A stretch of DNA of 13,963 nt, taken from Methylococcaceae bacterium NSM2-1 (lineage in GTDB: Bacteria > Pseudomonadota > Gammaproteobacteria > Methylococcales > Methylomonadaceae). The stretch's first letter is position 1. Each line of letters begins with the position of its first letter. Shown in pieces: positions 1 through 7,102 of this stretch. The position numbers were made by a program, and so were the translations under genes. Below the pieces are notes generated by a model. It did no database searches. It was not told the origin of the DNA and saw only the letters and a list, made by a program, of their open reading frames with translations. The stretch is taken from the NCBI GenBank assembly GCA_002256705.1, contig NQJI01000074.1:1-13963 (forward strand). The letters are read 5' to 3'.

Positions 1-609
1 AATAAAAAACATAGTCAGTTAAGCGCCAGCATCGGCGTGACCAAACAAATCATAGCTGATCAAGGCAGTGACATAAAAATGCATCCAGCTTTTTCATGCC
101 AAACATCCCGAGGTCATGCCATCCCGGATTTAGCTCACAAAATCGCCTGCATGGTCAAGCTGTTATTGAGCAGTGACAACGTTTTTCAAAGCTTTAAAGC
201 TCAATTCAGCCAAACAAGAGCAGCGTTCCAGCAGTCCGAACTGAACTTTTTTAAACCACCGAACCAGCGCAGCAAAGCCCGTTACCACCATATCGCGCCG
301 CGCATGGTATGGGCGCAATTGTGTTGCATTACCGACAGCATGGTAATTTTCACCTGATAGTTGCGGGCTAGTGTCTCTGACATCAAGAGTTCATGGCGGT
401 TTCAGGTCGGCTAATTGCGCTTCTTCCCGCCACAAATTGATTCCGTGAATATTTTCGCTTTTATTGGTAGGCTGTCATTCAATATTCGGGAACTGTCTGC
501 CAAAATAACTGGTGTGTTGACCCATGCCGCTGCCTATTTCAAAACAGAGCTTTGCAAACAAAAAACTGTTCTGATAATCTGCAATATGGGATCTTTATTA
601 TGTTCATAG
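1..609 (+). pseudogene. Decayed partial transposase (left-edge fragment)
   Basis: The frame is open from the left edge of the window to a TGA at 355-357, so the start lies outside. The peptide reads like the DDE core of a transposase: a segment around IIADQGSDIK, then HKIACMVK, a Gln-rich helix, and the sequence PPNQRSKARY, an order I associate with an insertion-sequence transposase family that has SD(H/M)GSDLK and PPNQR(T/S)KAR motifs. In the same frame there are stops at 355-360 (TGA TAG) and 412-414, after which the frame stays open to a TAG at 607-609. This suggests one gene broken by nonsense mutations. No intact terminal inverted repeat is visible. The family match is from memory of motifs, so the call is moderate for 1-357 and weak for 415-609. 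Confidence 0.45.
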
Positions 610-686
610 GCATGAGAAAAATGTTGATGGTCATGTGTTTGATGGATTGATGTTATTCTGTTGTTTTAACTCTACTGTTTTTAAAA

Positions 687-1823
687 ATGGAAGTAAAACA
701 AATCAATAGTATGACGCAAGTTGATTGTACGGACTGGAATCGCCTTGCCGGCGATGCTTACCCCTTCCTGCACCACGAGTTTTTATTGGCGCTGGAGCAA
801 AGCGGATCGATCTCAGCGCAAACCGGTTGGGTGCCCTCGCATTTGCTGGTTATGAATGAAGATGAACTGGTGGCTTTTATGCCGCTGTATCTTAAACAGC
901 ATTCCTGGGGCGAATATGTATTTGATCATCAGTGGGCCCAAGCTTATCAGCAGCATGGCATCGATTATTATCCAAAATGGTTGACCGCCGTCCCGCTTAC
1001 GCCTTGTCAGGGGATGCGTATTATTATCAAAGCGTCTGTCGACCCGCTTGTAGTCACGCAATTATTGCTGACTTTTATAAAACAGCTTTCGGAACAACGT
1101 GGCATTTCTTCATGGCATTGTCTGTTTCCTGTCTGGCTACAGGCGGAACAATTGCGATCACTGGGCTTAAGTATTCGCGAGGGCGTGCAGTTTCACTGGT
1201 TTAACCGGGGCTATCAGGATTTTAATGATTTTCTGCAAACCCTGAGCGCCAGCAAACGCAAAATGATCAAGCGTGAACGGCGACTGGTCAACGAACAGGG
1301 AATTCGTTTGTTGCGTATTGCCGGGCCGACTGTCAGTGATTTGCAATGGCAAATATTTTTTCAGTTTTACACGATGACCTATTTGAAAAGAGGGTCTCAG
1401 CCCTATTTGAATCTGGCATTTTTTCAGCAAATAGCGGCAACCATGGGTGACCTACTATTGCTGGTTCTGGCGATTAAGGGCGATAACTATGTGGGTGCAG
1501 CTTTGAGTTTTGTAGGTGAAGATACCTTGTATGGCCGCTATTGGGGCTGTTATGAAGAATATAATAGCCTGCATTTTGAAGCCTGTTATTATCAGGGACT
1601 GGACTATTGTATTGAACATGGCTTAAGGCGGTTTGATTCAGGCGCTCAAGGAGAACATAAAATTTCGCGTGGTTTTGAGCCAATCACCACTTATTCCGCG
1701 CACTGGCTTAAAGATGCCCGGTTTGCAAAAGCGATTGAACATTTTTTGGCCACAGAGCAAGAAGCCGTGCAGCTTTATAAAAAGGATGCGGCATCTTTCC
1801 TGCCGTTTAAACAGGAAATATAA
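687..1823 (+). CDS. DUF482 / FemAB-like GNAT-superfamily protein
   Basis: A 378-residue protein of the DUF482 family (Pfam PF04339, 'peptidogalycan biosynthesis-like'), related to FemAB-type acyltransferases of the GNAT fold. Supporting features are the N-terminal NRLAGDAYPFLHHEFL segment, the YYPKWLTAVPLTPCQGMR region (about 94-111), the central FHWFNRGY...SASKRKMIKRER block (about 169-198) and the C-terminal LYGRYWG...HFEACYYQGLDYCI...RRFDSGAQGEHKISRGF block (about 281-330). The length is normal for the family. No signal peptide or membrane helix is visible, so it should be cytoplasmic. The substrate is unknown for the family; transfer of an amino acid or acyl group is inferred from the fold. 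The ATG at 687 has no good ribosome binding site, and an in-frame ATG at 711 is an alternative start. Rubredoxin starts 83 bases downstream and may have its own promoter. Confidence 0.85.
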   Translation: MEVKQINSMTQVDCTDWNRLAGDAYPFLHHEFLLALEQSGSISAQTGWVPSHLLVMNEDELVAFMPLYLKQHSWGEYVFDHQWAQAYQQHGIDYYPKWLTAVPLTPCQGMRIIIKASVDPLVVTQLLLTFIKQLSEQRGISSWHCLFPVWLQAEQLRSLGLSIREGVQFHWFNRGYQDFNDFLQTLSASKRKMIKRERRLVNEQGIRLLRIAGPTVSDLQWQIFFQFYTMTYLKRGSQPYLNLAFFQQIAATMGDLLLLVLAIKGDNYVGAALSFVGEDTLYGRYWGCYEEYNSLHFEACYYQGLDYCIEHGLRRFDSGAQGEHKISRGFEPITTYSAHWLKDARFAKAIEHFLATEQEAVQLYKKDAASFLPFKQEI

Positions 1824-1906
1824 CTGGCATTGAAAATTAAAATAGAACTGTTATAGTCAGGCTTGTTCTGCGAGATGAAGATCCAGTTTAACAATGAGGA
1901 GTAATA

Positions 1907-2077
1907 ATGTCTGAATACAGAAAATACCAGTGCAGCGTTTGCGGCCATATTTATGATGAAGCGGAAGGAGATGAAGAGACCGGTATTGCACCGGGTACAC
2001 GATGGGAAGATATTCCTGATGATTGGCGTTGTCCCGAATGCGGAGCAGAAAAAAGCGAATATTCGTTGATGCTTTAA
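1907..2077 (+). CDS. rubA: Rubredoxin
   Basis: A 56-residue rubredoxin, a small cytoplasmic one-electron carrier with a single iron held by four cysteines. The two binding loops are C9-S-V-C12-G and C42-P-E-C45-G, and the conserved aromatic and turn residues are present (Y7, Y16, [15 protein letters not shown] at 26-40). The length matches the type-I rubredoxins that work with rubredoxin reductase. A strong Shine-Dalgarno GAGGAG (1896-1901) lies five bases before the ATG. The reductase gene starts 21 bases downstream, so the two are very probably co-transcribed: reductase passes NAD(P)H electrons to rubredoxin. The final acceptor (a monooxygenase, or oxygen/peroxide-reducing proteins) is not encoded in this window. 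The ORF is under 60 codons and easily missed. Confidence 0.96.
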   Translation: MSEYRKYQCSVCGHIYDEAEGDEETGIAPGTRWEDIPDDWRCPECGAEKSEYSLML

Positions 2078-2098
2078 TCCATTCTTCACGGGGACAGT

Positions 2099-3112
2099 AT
2101 GCACGTGATTATAATTGGGTCAGGTATTGCGGGTGTCAGCTTTGCAGAGAAATATCGATCATTATCCAAAGAGTCCAAAATTACGCTGATAACCAGAGAA
2201 AATGATGGCTATTATTCGCGGCCTTTGCTTTCCCGCGGTTTTAGCATGAACGGTATTGAACAGTCCATTATCCTGAAGACATTCGATAAGCTGCGGGCCA
2301 GCGACATCAATATTATCAGCGGCGCCGTGATAACGGCGATTAATCGTAGTGATAATACTGTATCAATATCTGGTTCAAGTCAGGAAAATTCAATGCATTA
2401 CGATAAACTGATACTTGCGACCGGTTCTTCCGCCTTCATACCGCCACCCTTTAGACCCTATAATGAGCTGTTTTTCTGTCTGAACAGTCTTGTTGATTTA
2501 AAAGCTTTGCGCAAGTTTCGTTTGGGATTATTAAATCAAAACCGACAGCCTGATTGGGCGATTATAGGAGGCGGCTTAATTGGTTGTGAAGTGGCATCTG
2601 ATTTAGCTTTTTCCGGTGATAAAGTTACGCTGTTTCATGCAATGGATCGGTTAATGGAGCGTCAGTTGGTTGCCGAAGATTCTGATTTGTTGCTTGAGGT
2701 GTTACAAAACTCGGGAGTGAAAGTATTATTAAATCAGGACGTACAGGGATTTGCCAAACAGGAAGATAAAGTTAGCGTAAAAGCCGGTGTGACTGCTGAG
2801 TTTGATGCGCTGATTGTGGCTTGCGGCTTTAAACCCCGTACCGAATTAGCCGAACTCGCAGGTCTGGAAGTTGGCCGAGGCATCAAAGTCAATCAGTTTA
2901 TGCAGACCTCTGATGAAGCCATTTTTGCCTTGGGTGATGTGGCAGAGTTACCCAACGGTAAACTTTATGCTTTTATTTTACCGATTCGCAACCAGGCACT
3001 CTGGCTGGCTGGCTTTATAGCCGGTCATGAACAACAAGGTTGGACTCCGCCCGTTTTTACTACCAGAGCCAAAGTGCATGGGTTTGAAGCGGTCCATCCG
3101 TATAATATTTAA
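2099..3112 (+). CDS. Rubredoxin-NAD(+) reductase (FAD-dependent)
   Basis: A 337-residue pyridine-nucleotide-disulfide-type oxidoreductase. It has an N-terminal FAD Rossmann motif G7-S-G-I-A-G12, the ATG motif in LILATGSS (about 104-111), a second Rossmann motif GGGLIGCE (157-164) for NAD(P)H, and the FAD-closing IFALGDVAE (275-283). There is no redox CxxC, which fits single-electron partners such as rubredoxin. It directly follows the rubredoxin gene, with GGGGAC just before the ATG as a plausible ribosome binding site. The predicted job is NAD(P)H to FAD to rubredoxin transfer in the cytoplasm. Classical rubredoxin reductases (AlkT, P. aeruginosa RubB) run to about 385 residues; this one ends after HPYNI and lacks most of the usual C-terminal third domain. 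Another rubredoxin-linked NADH oxidoreductase or nitrite-reductase-like FAD protein cannot be excluded. Confidence 0.88.
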   Translation: MHVIIIGSGIAGVSFAEKYRSLSKESKITLITRENDGYYSRPLLSRGFSMNGIEQSIILKTFDKLRASDINIISGAVITAINRSDNTVSISGSSQENSMHYDKLILATGSSAFIPPPFRPYNELFFCLNSLVDLKALRKFRLGLLNQNRQPDWAIIGGGLIGCEVASDLAFSGDKVTLFHAMDRLMERQLVAEDSDLLLEVLQNSGVKVLLNQDVQGFAKQEDKVSVKAGVTAEFDALIVACGFKPRTELAELAGLEVGRGIKVNQFMQTSDEAIFALGDVAELPNGKLYAFILPIRNQALWLAGFIAGHEQQGWTPPVFTTRAKVHGFEAVHPYNI

Positions 3113-3235
3113 TTAGAGGACCACGTTTTTACACAGCATAGGGGAGTGAAAACTCTGGAGCAGCGTCAGTCAGCGGAATTCATCATGCAACCAAATTGCA
3201 AAACTCGGAACATGACCGGGAAGGAGAGTGCCGCC

Positions 3236-3391
3236 ATGACGAAATCAAACAATTCAGAACCTCTGAAGTCACATCGTGACTTCCGTAATATCTTCCTGTT
3301 GGCGTTACATGTAGTTGTATTAGCTGTTTCACTTTGGGTTCACCCAATTAGTTTTACTTCTGCTGACAGGGCGCTGCCCTATGCTGTGTAA
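3236..3391 (+). CDS. Possible 51-residue single-span membrane peptide
   Basis: A short ORF with a good ribosome binding site (AAGGAG at 3221-3226, nine bases before the ATG). The product has a polar N-terminus (MTKSNNSEPLKSHRDF), one predicted membrane helix (about residues 18-37, NIFLLALHVVVLAVSLWV) and a short tail. The frame is open further upstream to a GTG at 3146, but the ribosome binding site favours 3236. I do not recognise the family. It lies between the reductase gene and bluB on the same strand. I compared it with CbtB, the small cobalt transporter protein often near B12 genes, and it lacks that protein's C-terminal histidine motif. It could instead be non-coding leader sequence; several hairpins overlap it. 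Confidence 0.4.
   Translation: MTKSNNSEPLKSHRDFRNIFLLALHVVVLAVSLWVHPISFTSADRALPYAV
3265..3283 (+). other. Perfect 8-bp hairpin in the bluB upstream region
   Basis: GAAGTCAC (3265-3272) and GTGACTTC (3276-3283) are perfect inverted repeats around a three-base loop. It sits inside the small ORF at 3236-3391. A GGAGT/ACTCT stem with a GAAA tetraloop lies at about 3143-3156, and an AGGGC/GCCCT stem at 3368-3380. Together they make the bluB upstream region look structured, but no riboswitch consensus is recognisable. Confidence 0.45.
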
Positions 3392-3445
3392 CTCTTCTTC
3401 ATAAAATGGCGATCGAAAGCACCACCATCACAAACCCATCTAAAC

Positions 3446-4087
3446 ATGACCCAAAACCGTTACTCTGACCCAGACTGTGCTGCCATCTATCGTGCCATTT
3501 ATGAGCGCCGTGACATACCCGACCCAATTGATCCCAAAATTCTAGTCCGCTTGCTTGATGCCGCTCATCATGCGCCCAGTGTCGGTTTTATGCAGCCTTG
3601 GCGGTTTATTCGCATCAGTTGCCAAAACTTGCGCAAAGCTATTCATGGCTTGGTCGAGCAGGAACGAATCCGCACAGCCCAAGCTTTAAGCGAACGCGAA
3701 GACGAATTTATGAAGCTGAAAGTAGAGGGTATCATGGAATGCCCGGTGGTGTTGGTCGCCGCCCTTTGTGAGAGGCGTGATCAATATGTTTTTGGCCGCC
3801 GCACCCTGCCGGAAATGGATCTGGCATCGCTGGCCTGCGCCATACAAAACATGTGGCTGGCGGCGCGTGCGGAAGGCTTAGGCTTGGGTTGGGTATCGAT
3901 GTTTGAACCGGAAGCCTTGAAAAATCTGTTAAACATGCCCGAAGATAGTCAGCCTATTGCCATTCTCTGTTTGGGACACGTGGAAAAATTTTACGACAAA
4001 CCGATGCTGGAACAGGAGCAATGGGAAGACCGCAAGGATCTTAATACCCTGTTATTTGAAAACACCTGGGATACGCCGTGCCGCTAG
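3446..4087 (+). CDS. bluB: 5,6-dimethylbenzimidazole synthase
   Basis: A 213-residue member of the nitroreductase-like BluB family, which uses oxygen to break reduced FMN into 5,6-dimethylbenzimidazole, the lower ligand of cobalamin. Diagnostic segments are YERRD (19-23), HHAPSVGFMQPW (41-52), LKVEGI (91-96), PEMDLASLACAIQNMWLAARAEG (122-144), GLGWVSMF (146-153) and LCLGHVE (164-170). Asp23 and Ser151 correspond to Asp32 and Ser167 of Sinorhizobium meliloti BluB, which are important for activity. The gene overlaps cobT by ten bases, so product formation and activation are coupled. Oddities: no clear ribosome binding site before the ATG, and about four residues missing right after RRD, where relatives read RRDVRxxFLPxP and this protein reads RRDIPDP. 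That loop contributes to FMN binding, so activity is uncertain although the frame is intact. Confidence 0.94.
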   Translation: MTQNRYSDPDCAAIYRAIYERRDIPDPIDPKILVRLLDAAHHAPSVGFMQPWRFIRISCQNLRKAIHGLVEQERIRTAQALSEREDEFMKLKVEGIMECPVVLVAALCERRDQYVFGRRTLPEMDLASLACAIQNMWLAARAEGLGLGWVSMFEPEALKNLLNMPEDSQPIAILCLGHVEKFYDKPMLEQEQWEDRKDLNTLLFENTWDTPCR

Positions 4088-5112
4088 GTTTTGTTATTTG
4101 TTCGCGTTCTGAAACACTTGGTTCATTGTTACAAGCAAAAATCGACCAGAAAACCAAGCCCTTGGGGGCATTAGGTCAGCTGGAATCCTTGGGCTTACAA
4201 ATCGGCCTGTGTCAAAACACCCTGACACCCCACTTAAACAAGCCCTGCATTATCATTTTCGCAGGAGATCATGGCATTGTTGAGTCCGGAGTCAGCGCTT
4301 ATCCCCAAACCGTTACCGCGCAAATGGTCGCCAACTTTTTGTCAGGTGGCGCAGCGATCAGCGTTTTTGCCCGGCAACACAAGCTGGAATTACTGATTGT
4401 TGACGCCGGGGTCAATGCCGATTTAACCAGTCACCCCGGGCTGATTGATGCAAAAATTGGCAAAGGGACTAAAAATTTTTTAACACAGTCGGCAATGACA
4501 ATCGACGCCTGCACTGAAGCCATACAAGCTGGAGCAGAGCGGGTTTTGCAGCAACATGATGACGGCTGTAACTGCATAGGGTTTGGTGAAATGGGTATCG
4601 GCAACACCTCATCCGCTGCTATGCTGATGCACTGCTTAACTGCTATGCCATTAGCGCAATGCGTTGGTCGTGGCACGGGATTAAATGATGATCAGTTATA
4701 CAATAAGGTGGGCATATTGCAGCAGGCGTTAAAGCAACATAAAGGCATAACAGAGCCTTTGGATGTATTAGCCACTTTTGGCGGTTTTGAAATCGCCATG
4801 ATGGTGGGCGCTTATCTAAAAGCTGCCGAATTAGGAATGCTGATTATGGTTGATGGCTTTATAGCGAGCACTGCGTTATTAGTCGCCTATAAACTGCATC
4901 CGCAAGTACTCGATTATTGTGTGTTTAGTCATGTTTCCAGCGAACAGGGGCACCAAGCCTTATTAGATCAACTTAACGCCAAAGCATTGTTGAAGCTGGA
5001 CTTACGCCTAGGTGAAGGCTCCGGCATTGCCTTGGCTTATCCACTACTGCAATCCGCTGTCATATTTTTGAATGAAATGGCCACGTTTTCCGAGGCGGGA
5101 GTTGATCATTAA
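4078..5112 (+). CDS. cobT: Nicotinate-nucleotide--dimethylbenzimidazole phosphoribosyltransferase
   Basis: A 344-residue CobT. It transfers the phosphoribosyl group of nicotinate mononucleotide to 5,6-dimethylbenzimidazole, giving alpha-ribazole phosphate for the nucleotide loop of cobalamin. Visible signatures are the N-terminal KTKPLGALGQLE (24-35), the FAGDHGIVESGVSAYPQTVT block, GFGEMGIGNTSSAA, VGRGTGLND, the FGGFE segment and the C-terminal RLGEGSGIALA, in which Glu313 corresponds to the catalytic Glu317 of Salmonella CobT. The length is normal. I chose the GTG at 4078, which overlaps the last ten bases of bluB (stop at 4085-4087) and suggests translational coupling. The pair forms the lower-ligand branch of cobalamin synthesis or salvage; cobS, cobC and cobU/cobP are not in the window. 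Confidence 0.96.
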   Translation: MPLGFVICSRSETLGSLLQAKIDQKTKPLGALGQLESLGLQIGLCQNTLTPHLNKPCIIIFAGDHGIVESGVSAYPQTVTAQMVANFLSGGAAISVFARQHKLELLIVDAGVNADLTSHPGLIDAKIGKGTKNFLTQSAMTIDACTEAIQAGAERVLQQHDDGCNCIGFGEMGIGNTSSAAMLMHCLTAMPLAQCVGRGTGLNDDQLYNKVGILQQALKQHKGITEPLDVLATFGGFEIAMMVGAYLKAAELGMLIMVDGFIASTALLVAYKLHPQVLDYCVFSHVSSEQGHQALLDQLNAKALLKLDLRLGEGSGIALAYPLLQSAVIFLNEMATFSEAGVDH

Positions 5113-5157
5113 CATTCTCAAAAATCAGTGTTCAAGCTGAAATCTTAAGGAAACAAC

Positions 5158-5313
5158 ATGATAGATATAGCTCTATTAAAACCAGCCGCTGTTAAGATAG
5201 CATGTAGTTTATTCGCTTCAGTACTGACAAAAAACTCCCAGGCATTCAAACCAATAAAGCCCAGCAGCAACAGTTACTGCTTTGTGTTGAAGAACCTTCT
5301 GAGTAATGGCTAA
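5158..5313 (+). CDS. Possible 51-residue protein, unrecognised
   Basis: A short ORF with a fair ribosome binding site (AAGGAAACAAC before ATG), 45 bases after cobT. The product starts MIDIALLKPAAVKIA and ends LKNLLSNG. It is mildly hydrophobic at the N-terminus and has no motif I recognise. Its stop codon TAA (5311-5313) overlaps the start region of the next ORF (ATGGCTAA at 5306). It may be the 5' part of one gene split by a frameshift, or a chance ORF. Confidence 0.28.
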   Translation: MIDIALLKPAAVKIACSLFASVLTKNSQAFKPIKPSSNSYCFVLKNLLSNG

Positions 5314-5554
5314 TTTCAGTTTTGAAGAGCCTTTCGATATGGATTACCTAGATATAGAGTCCGAAGCTAACAAAGCGACATGGAAACGAATATACAAAGG
5401 GCAAGCCATCATATGGAGGTGGATGCTATGTAGCTTAATTAGCTTCTGTATCTATAATGTAATTGCAATCATATCCCAACTGGGCGGTTTGGTTAGCGGC
5501 AAGGGTGAGTTGTTGTTTTCGCAAACCAACATTTCACGGTTAAACATTGATTGA
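5306..5554 (+). CDS. Possible small single-TM protein, unrecognised
   Basis: An 82-residue ORF. It has an acidic N-terminus (residues 5-22 rich in Glu and Asp), a basic stretch around KATWKRIYKG, and one predicted membrane helix at about 36-58 (IIWRWMLCSLISFCIYNVIAI). I know no family for it. The start overlaps the stop of the ORF before it, suggesting either coupled translation or one frameshifted gene. The 3' end lies inside a long imperfect inverted repeat (5475-5494 with 5554-5571), so part of the coding sequence may be derived from a repeat. Confidence 0.33.
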   Translation: MANFSFEEPFDMDYLDIESEANKATWKRIYKGQAIIWRWMLCSLISFCIYNVIAIISQLGGLVSGKGELLFSQTNISRLNID

Positions 5555-5571
5555 ATCAAACCGCCCTTGGG
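5475..5571. repeat. Imperfect long inverted repeat near yhfA/osmC
   Basis: The left arm at 5475-5494 (CCCAACTGGGCGGTTTGGTT) pairs with the right arm at 5554-5571 (AATCAAACCGCCCTTGGG), with ten consecutive perfect pairs, GGGCGGTTTG against CAAACCGCCC. The intervening segment is about 60 bases. A second nested structure follows at 5574-5605 (AATCCG with CGGATT, inside it GGATA with TATCC). No T-run follows, so a simple terminator is unlikely. It may be a small REP/MITE-like element. Confidence 0.55.
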
Positions 5572-5737
5572 AAAATCCGGGATATTTATTATCCGTGTTC
5601 GGATTATTGGGACAACGATAAAGCTGTTAACCTAACCTCGACTAATTCTGCATAGTGTAACAACAATTTAACATTGAAAACTCTGTCTGCGCGTATTTGT
5701 ATGCTACTCTATGCGTCATTTTAACTGAGGAAAAGAA

Positions 5738-6157
5738 ATGCAAGCAACAGTCAAATGGGTTGATGGCGTAATGTTCGTCGGCGAAACTGGCAGTGGTCAT
5801 GCGGTTGTGATGGACGGTCCACCCGATCATGGTGGCCGTAATGTGGGTATGCGACCAATGGAAATGATTTTATTGGGCGTTGGTGGTTGCTCATCTTTTG
5901 ATGTGGTGCAGATTTTACAAAAAGGCAGAAATAACATTGTTAATTGCGTTGCAGAAATTTCTGCAGAACGGGTTGACGCTGTGCCGAGTGTGTTTAGCAA
6001 AATTCACATGCATTTTGTCGTCAGTGGTCGTGATTTGAAAGCATCGGCTGTCGAGCGGGCAGTGAAATTATCGGCAGAGAAATATTGCTCTGCTTCCATT
6101 ATGCTAAGTAAAGCGGGGGTAGAAATTACCCATGATTTTGAAGTTATCGAGGTTTAA
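5738..6157 (+). CDS. yhfA: OsmC/YhfA family redox protein
   Basis: A 139-residue OsmC-superfamily protein that closely follows E. coli YhfA (MQA-VKWV-G start, SGH, MDG, PMEM, GGCS, VVSILQKGR-like and AEKYCS segments). The two conserved cysteines of the family are Cys51 (in GGCSS) and Cys117 (in EKYCSAS), which form the thiol centre used for peroxide or hydroperoxide reduction in characterised OsmC and Ohr proteins. The exact YhfA substrate is not established. It has no signal peptide and should be a cytoplasmic dimer. The ribosome binding site GAGG (5727-5730) sits seven bases before ATG. speD follows after five bases. The osmC-speD order is also found in pseudomonads next to vfr, so this is conserved synteny and not a chance neighbourhood. 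Confidence 0.92.
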   Translation: MQATVKWVDGVMFVGETGSGHAVVMDGPPDHGGRNVGMRPMEMILLGVGGCSSFDVVQILQKGRNNIVNCVAEISAERVDAVPSVFSKIHMHFVVSGRDLKASAVERAVKLSAEKYCSASIMLSKAGVEITHDFEVIEV

Positions 6158-6162
6158 GAGTT

Positions 6163-6969
6163 TTGAATAAGTTGCAATTACACGGCTTTAACAATTTAAC
6201 TAAGTCACTGAGTTTCAATATATACGATATTTGTTATGCACCCGCTGAACAACAGCAGGCTTATATTGAATATATCGATGAAGCGTATAACGCCGACAAA
6301 TTGACGCAAATTCTTAAAGATGTTGCCGAAATTATCGGCGCGCAAATTCTTAACATTGCCCATCAGGACTATGAGCCTCAAGGCGCTAGCGTGACCATGC
6401 TGATTTCAGAGGGCGATGTCTCCCCGCCACCCAGCATGCATAGTCAATCGCCTGGCCCTTTACCGGAAACCGTATTGGCGCATCTGGATAAAAGCCATAT
6501 TACCGTACATACTTACCCTGAAAGCCATCCTGATAATGGTATCAGTACCTTCCGTGCTGATATTGATGTGTCAACTTGTGGTCGCATTTCACCATTGAAA
6601 GCACTCAATTATTTAATTCATAGTTTTGAATCGGATGTAGTAACCATGGACTATAAAGTGCGTGGCTTTACCCGTGATATATCAGGTAAAAAGCATTATA
6701 TTGATCACAATATCACCTCTATTCAGAACTATATTGCCAAAGATACCCAGGAAAAATATCAAATGATAGACGTGAATGTGTATCAGGAGAATATTTTTCA
6801 CACCAAAATGATGCTCATGGAAACCGAACTTGAAAATTATTTATTTGAGAAAGAAAGTAATCTGACTGATGCTCAAAAAGCAGAGATAGAAGAGAAACTG
6901 CAAAAAGAAGTGACCGAAATTTTTTATGGTCACAACTATCGGCGCAAAAAAATAAAAGTTGCTGATTAA
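6163..6969 (+). CDS. speD: S-adenosylmethionine decarboxylase proenzyme
   Basis: A 268-residue class 1 (E. coli-type) AdoMet decarboxylase. It makes decarboxylated AdoMet, the aminopropyl donor for spermidine synthesis. It is highly similar to E. coli Spe[92 protein letters not shown] and [11 protein letters not shown]. The chain should cleave itself between Lys110 and Ser111, giving the pyruvoyl cofactor at the new N-terminus of the alpha subunit; Cys139 matches the catalytic Cys140 of E. coli. The start is TTG at 6163, with GAGG (6149-6152) inside the end of yhfA as ribosome binding site, implying translational coupling. A short basic tail (RRKKIKVAD) replaces the usual C-terminus. No spermidine synthase gene is in the window. 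Confidence 0.97.
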   Translation: MNKLQLHGFNNLTKSLSFNIYDICYAPAEQQQAYIEYIDEAYNADKLTQILKDVAEIIGAQILNIAHQDYEPQGASVTMLISEGDVSPPPSMHSQSPGPLPETVLAHLDKSHITVHTYPESHPDNGISTFRADIDVSTCGRISPLKALNYLIHSFESDVVTMDYKVRGFTRDISGKKHYIDHNITSIQNYIAKDTQEKYQMIDVNVYQENIFHTKMMLMETELENYLFEKESNLTDAQKAEIEEKLQKEVTEIFYGHNYRRKKIKVAD

Positions 6970-6971
6970 TA

Positions 6972-6989
6972 GCCTTAAAAATCTAAGGC
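6972..6989. terminator. Possible hairpin between convergent speD and the glcF-like gene
   Basis: GCCTTA (6972-6977) and TAAGGC (6984-6989) form a six-bp stem with a six-base AT-rich loop directly after the speD stop. It sits where two converging transcripts would end. There is no strong T-run on either side, so it may only be a weak or Rho-assisted terminator. Confidence 0.33.
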
Positions 6990-7102
6990 GATATCCAAGA
7001 ATGAATATGCCCGAATTGCGCAGGATTTTTGTTCATTTACAACGCAGGAAATGGACAAAACGGCCAGTAAGTTGGGTGTATTCTTCACAGGAAATTGCAT
7101 CT

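Noticed and set aside
3236..3391. CbtB-type cobalt transporter subunit
   Set aside because: It is small, has one helix and sits by B12 genes, but it lacks the C-terminal histidine motif of CbtB.
3113..3445. Cobalamin riboswitch in front of bluB-cobT
   Set aside because: CGGGAAGG at about 3216 resembles part of the element, but the B12 box, the GCCACTG core and the other conserved blocks are absent.
5674..5705. Sigma-70 promoter for yhfA (TTGAAA ... TATGCT)
   Set aside because: The spacing is 20 bases and the -10 matches only four of six positions, so I do not list it as a feature.
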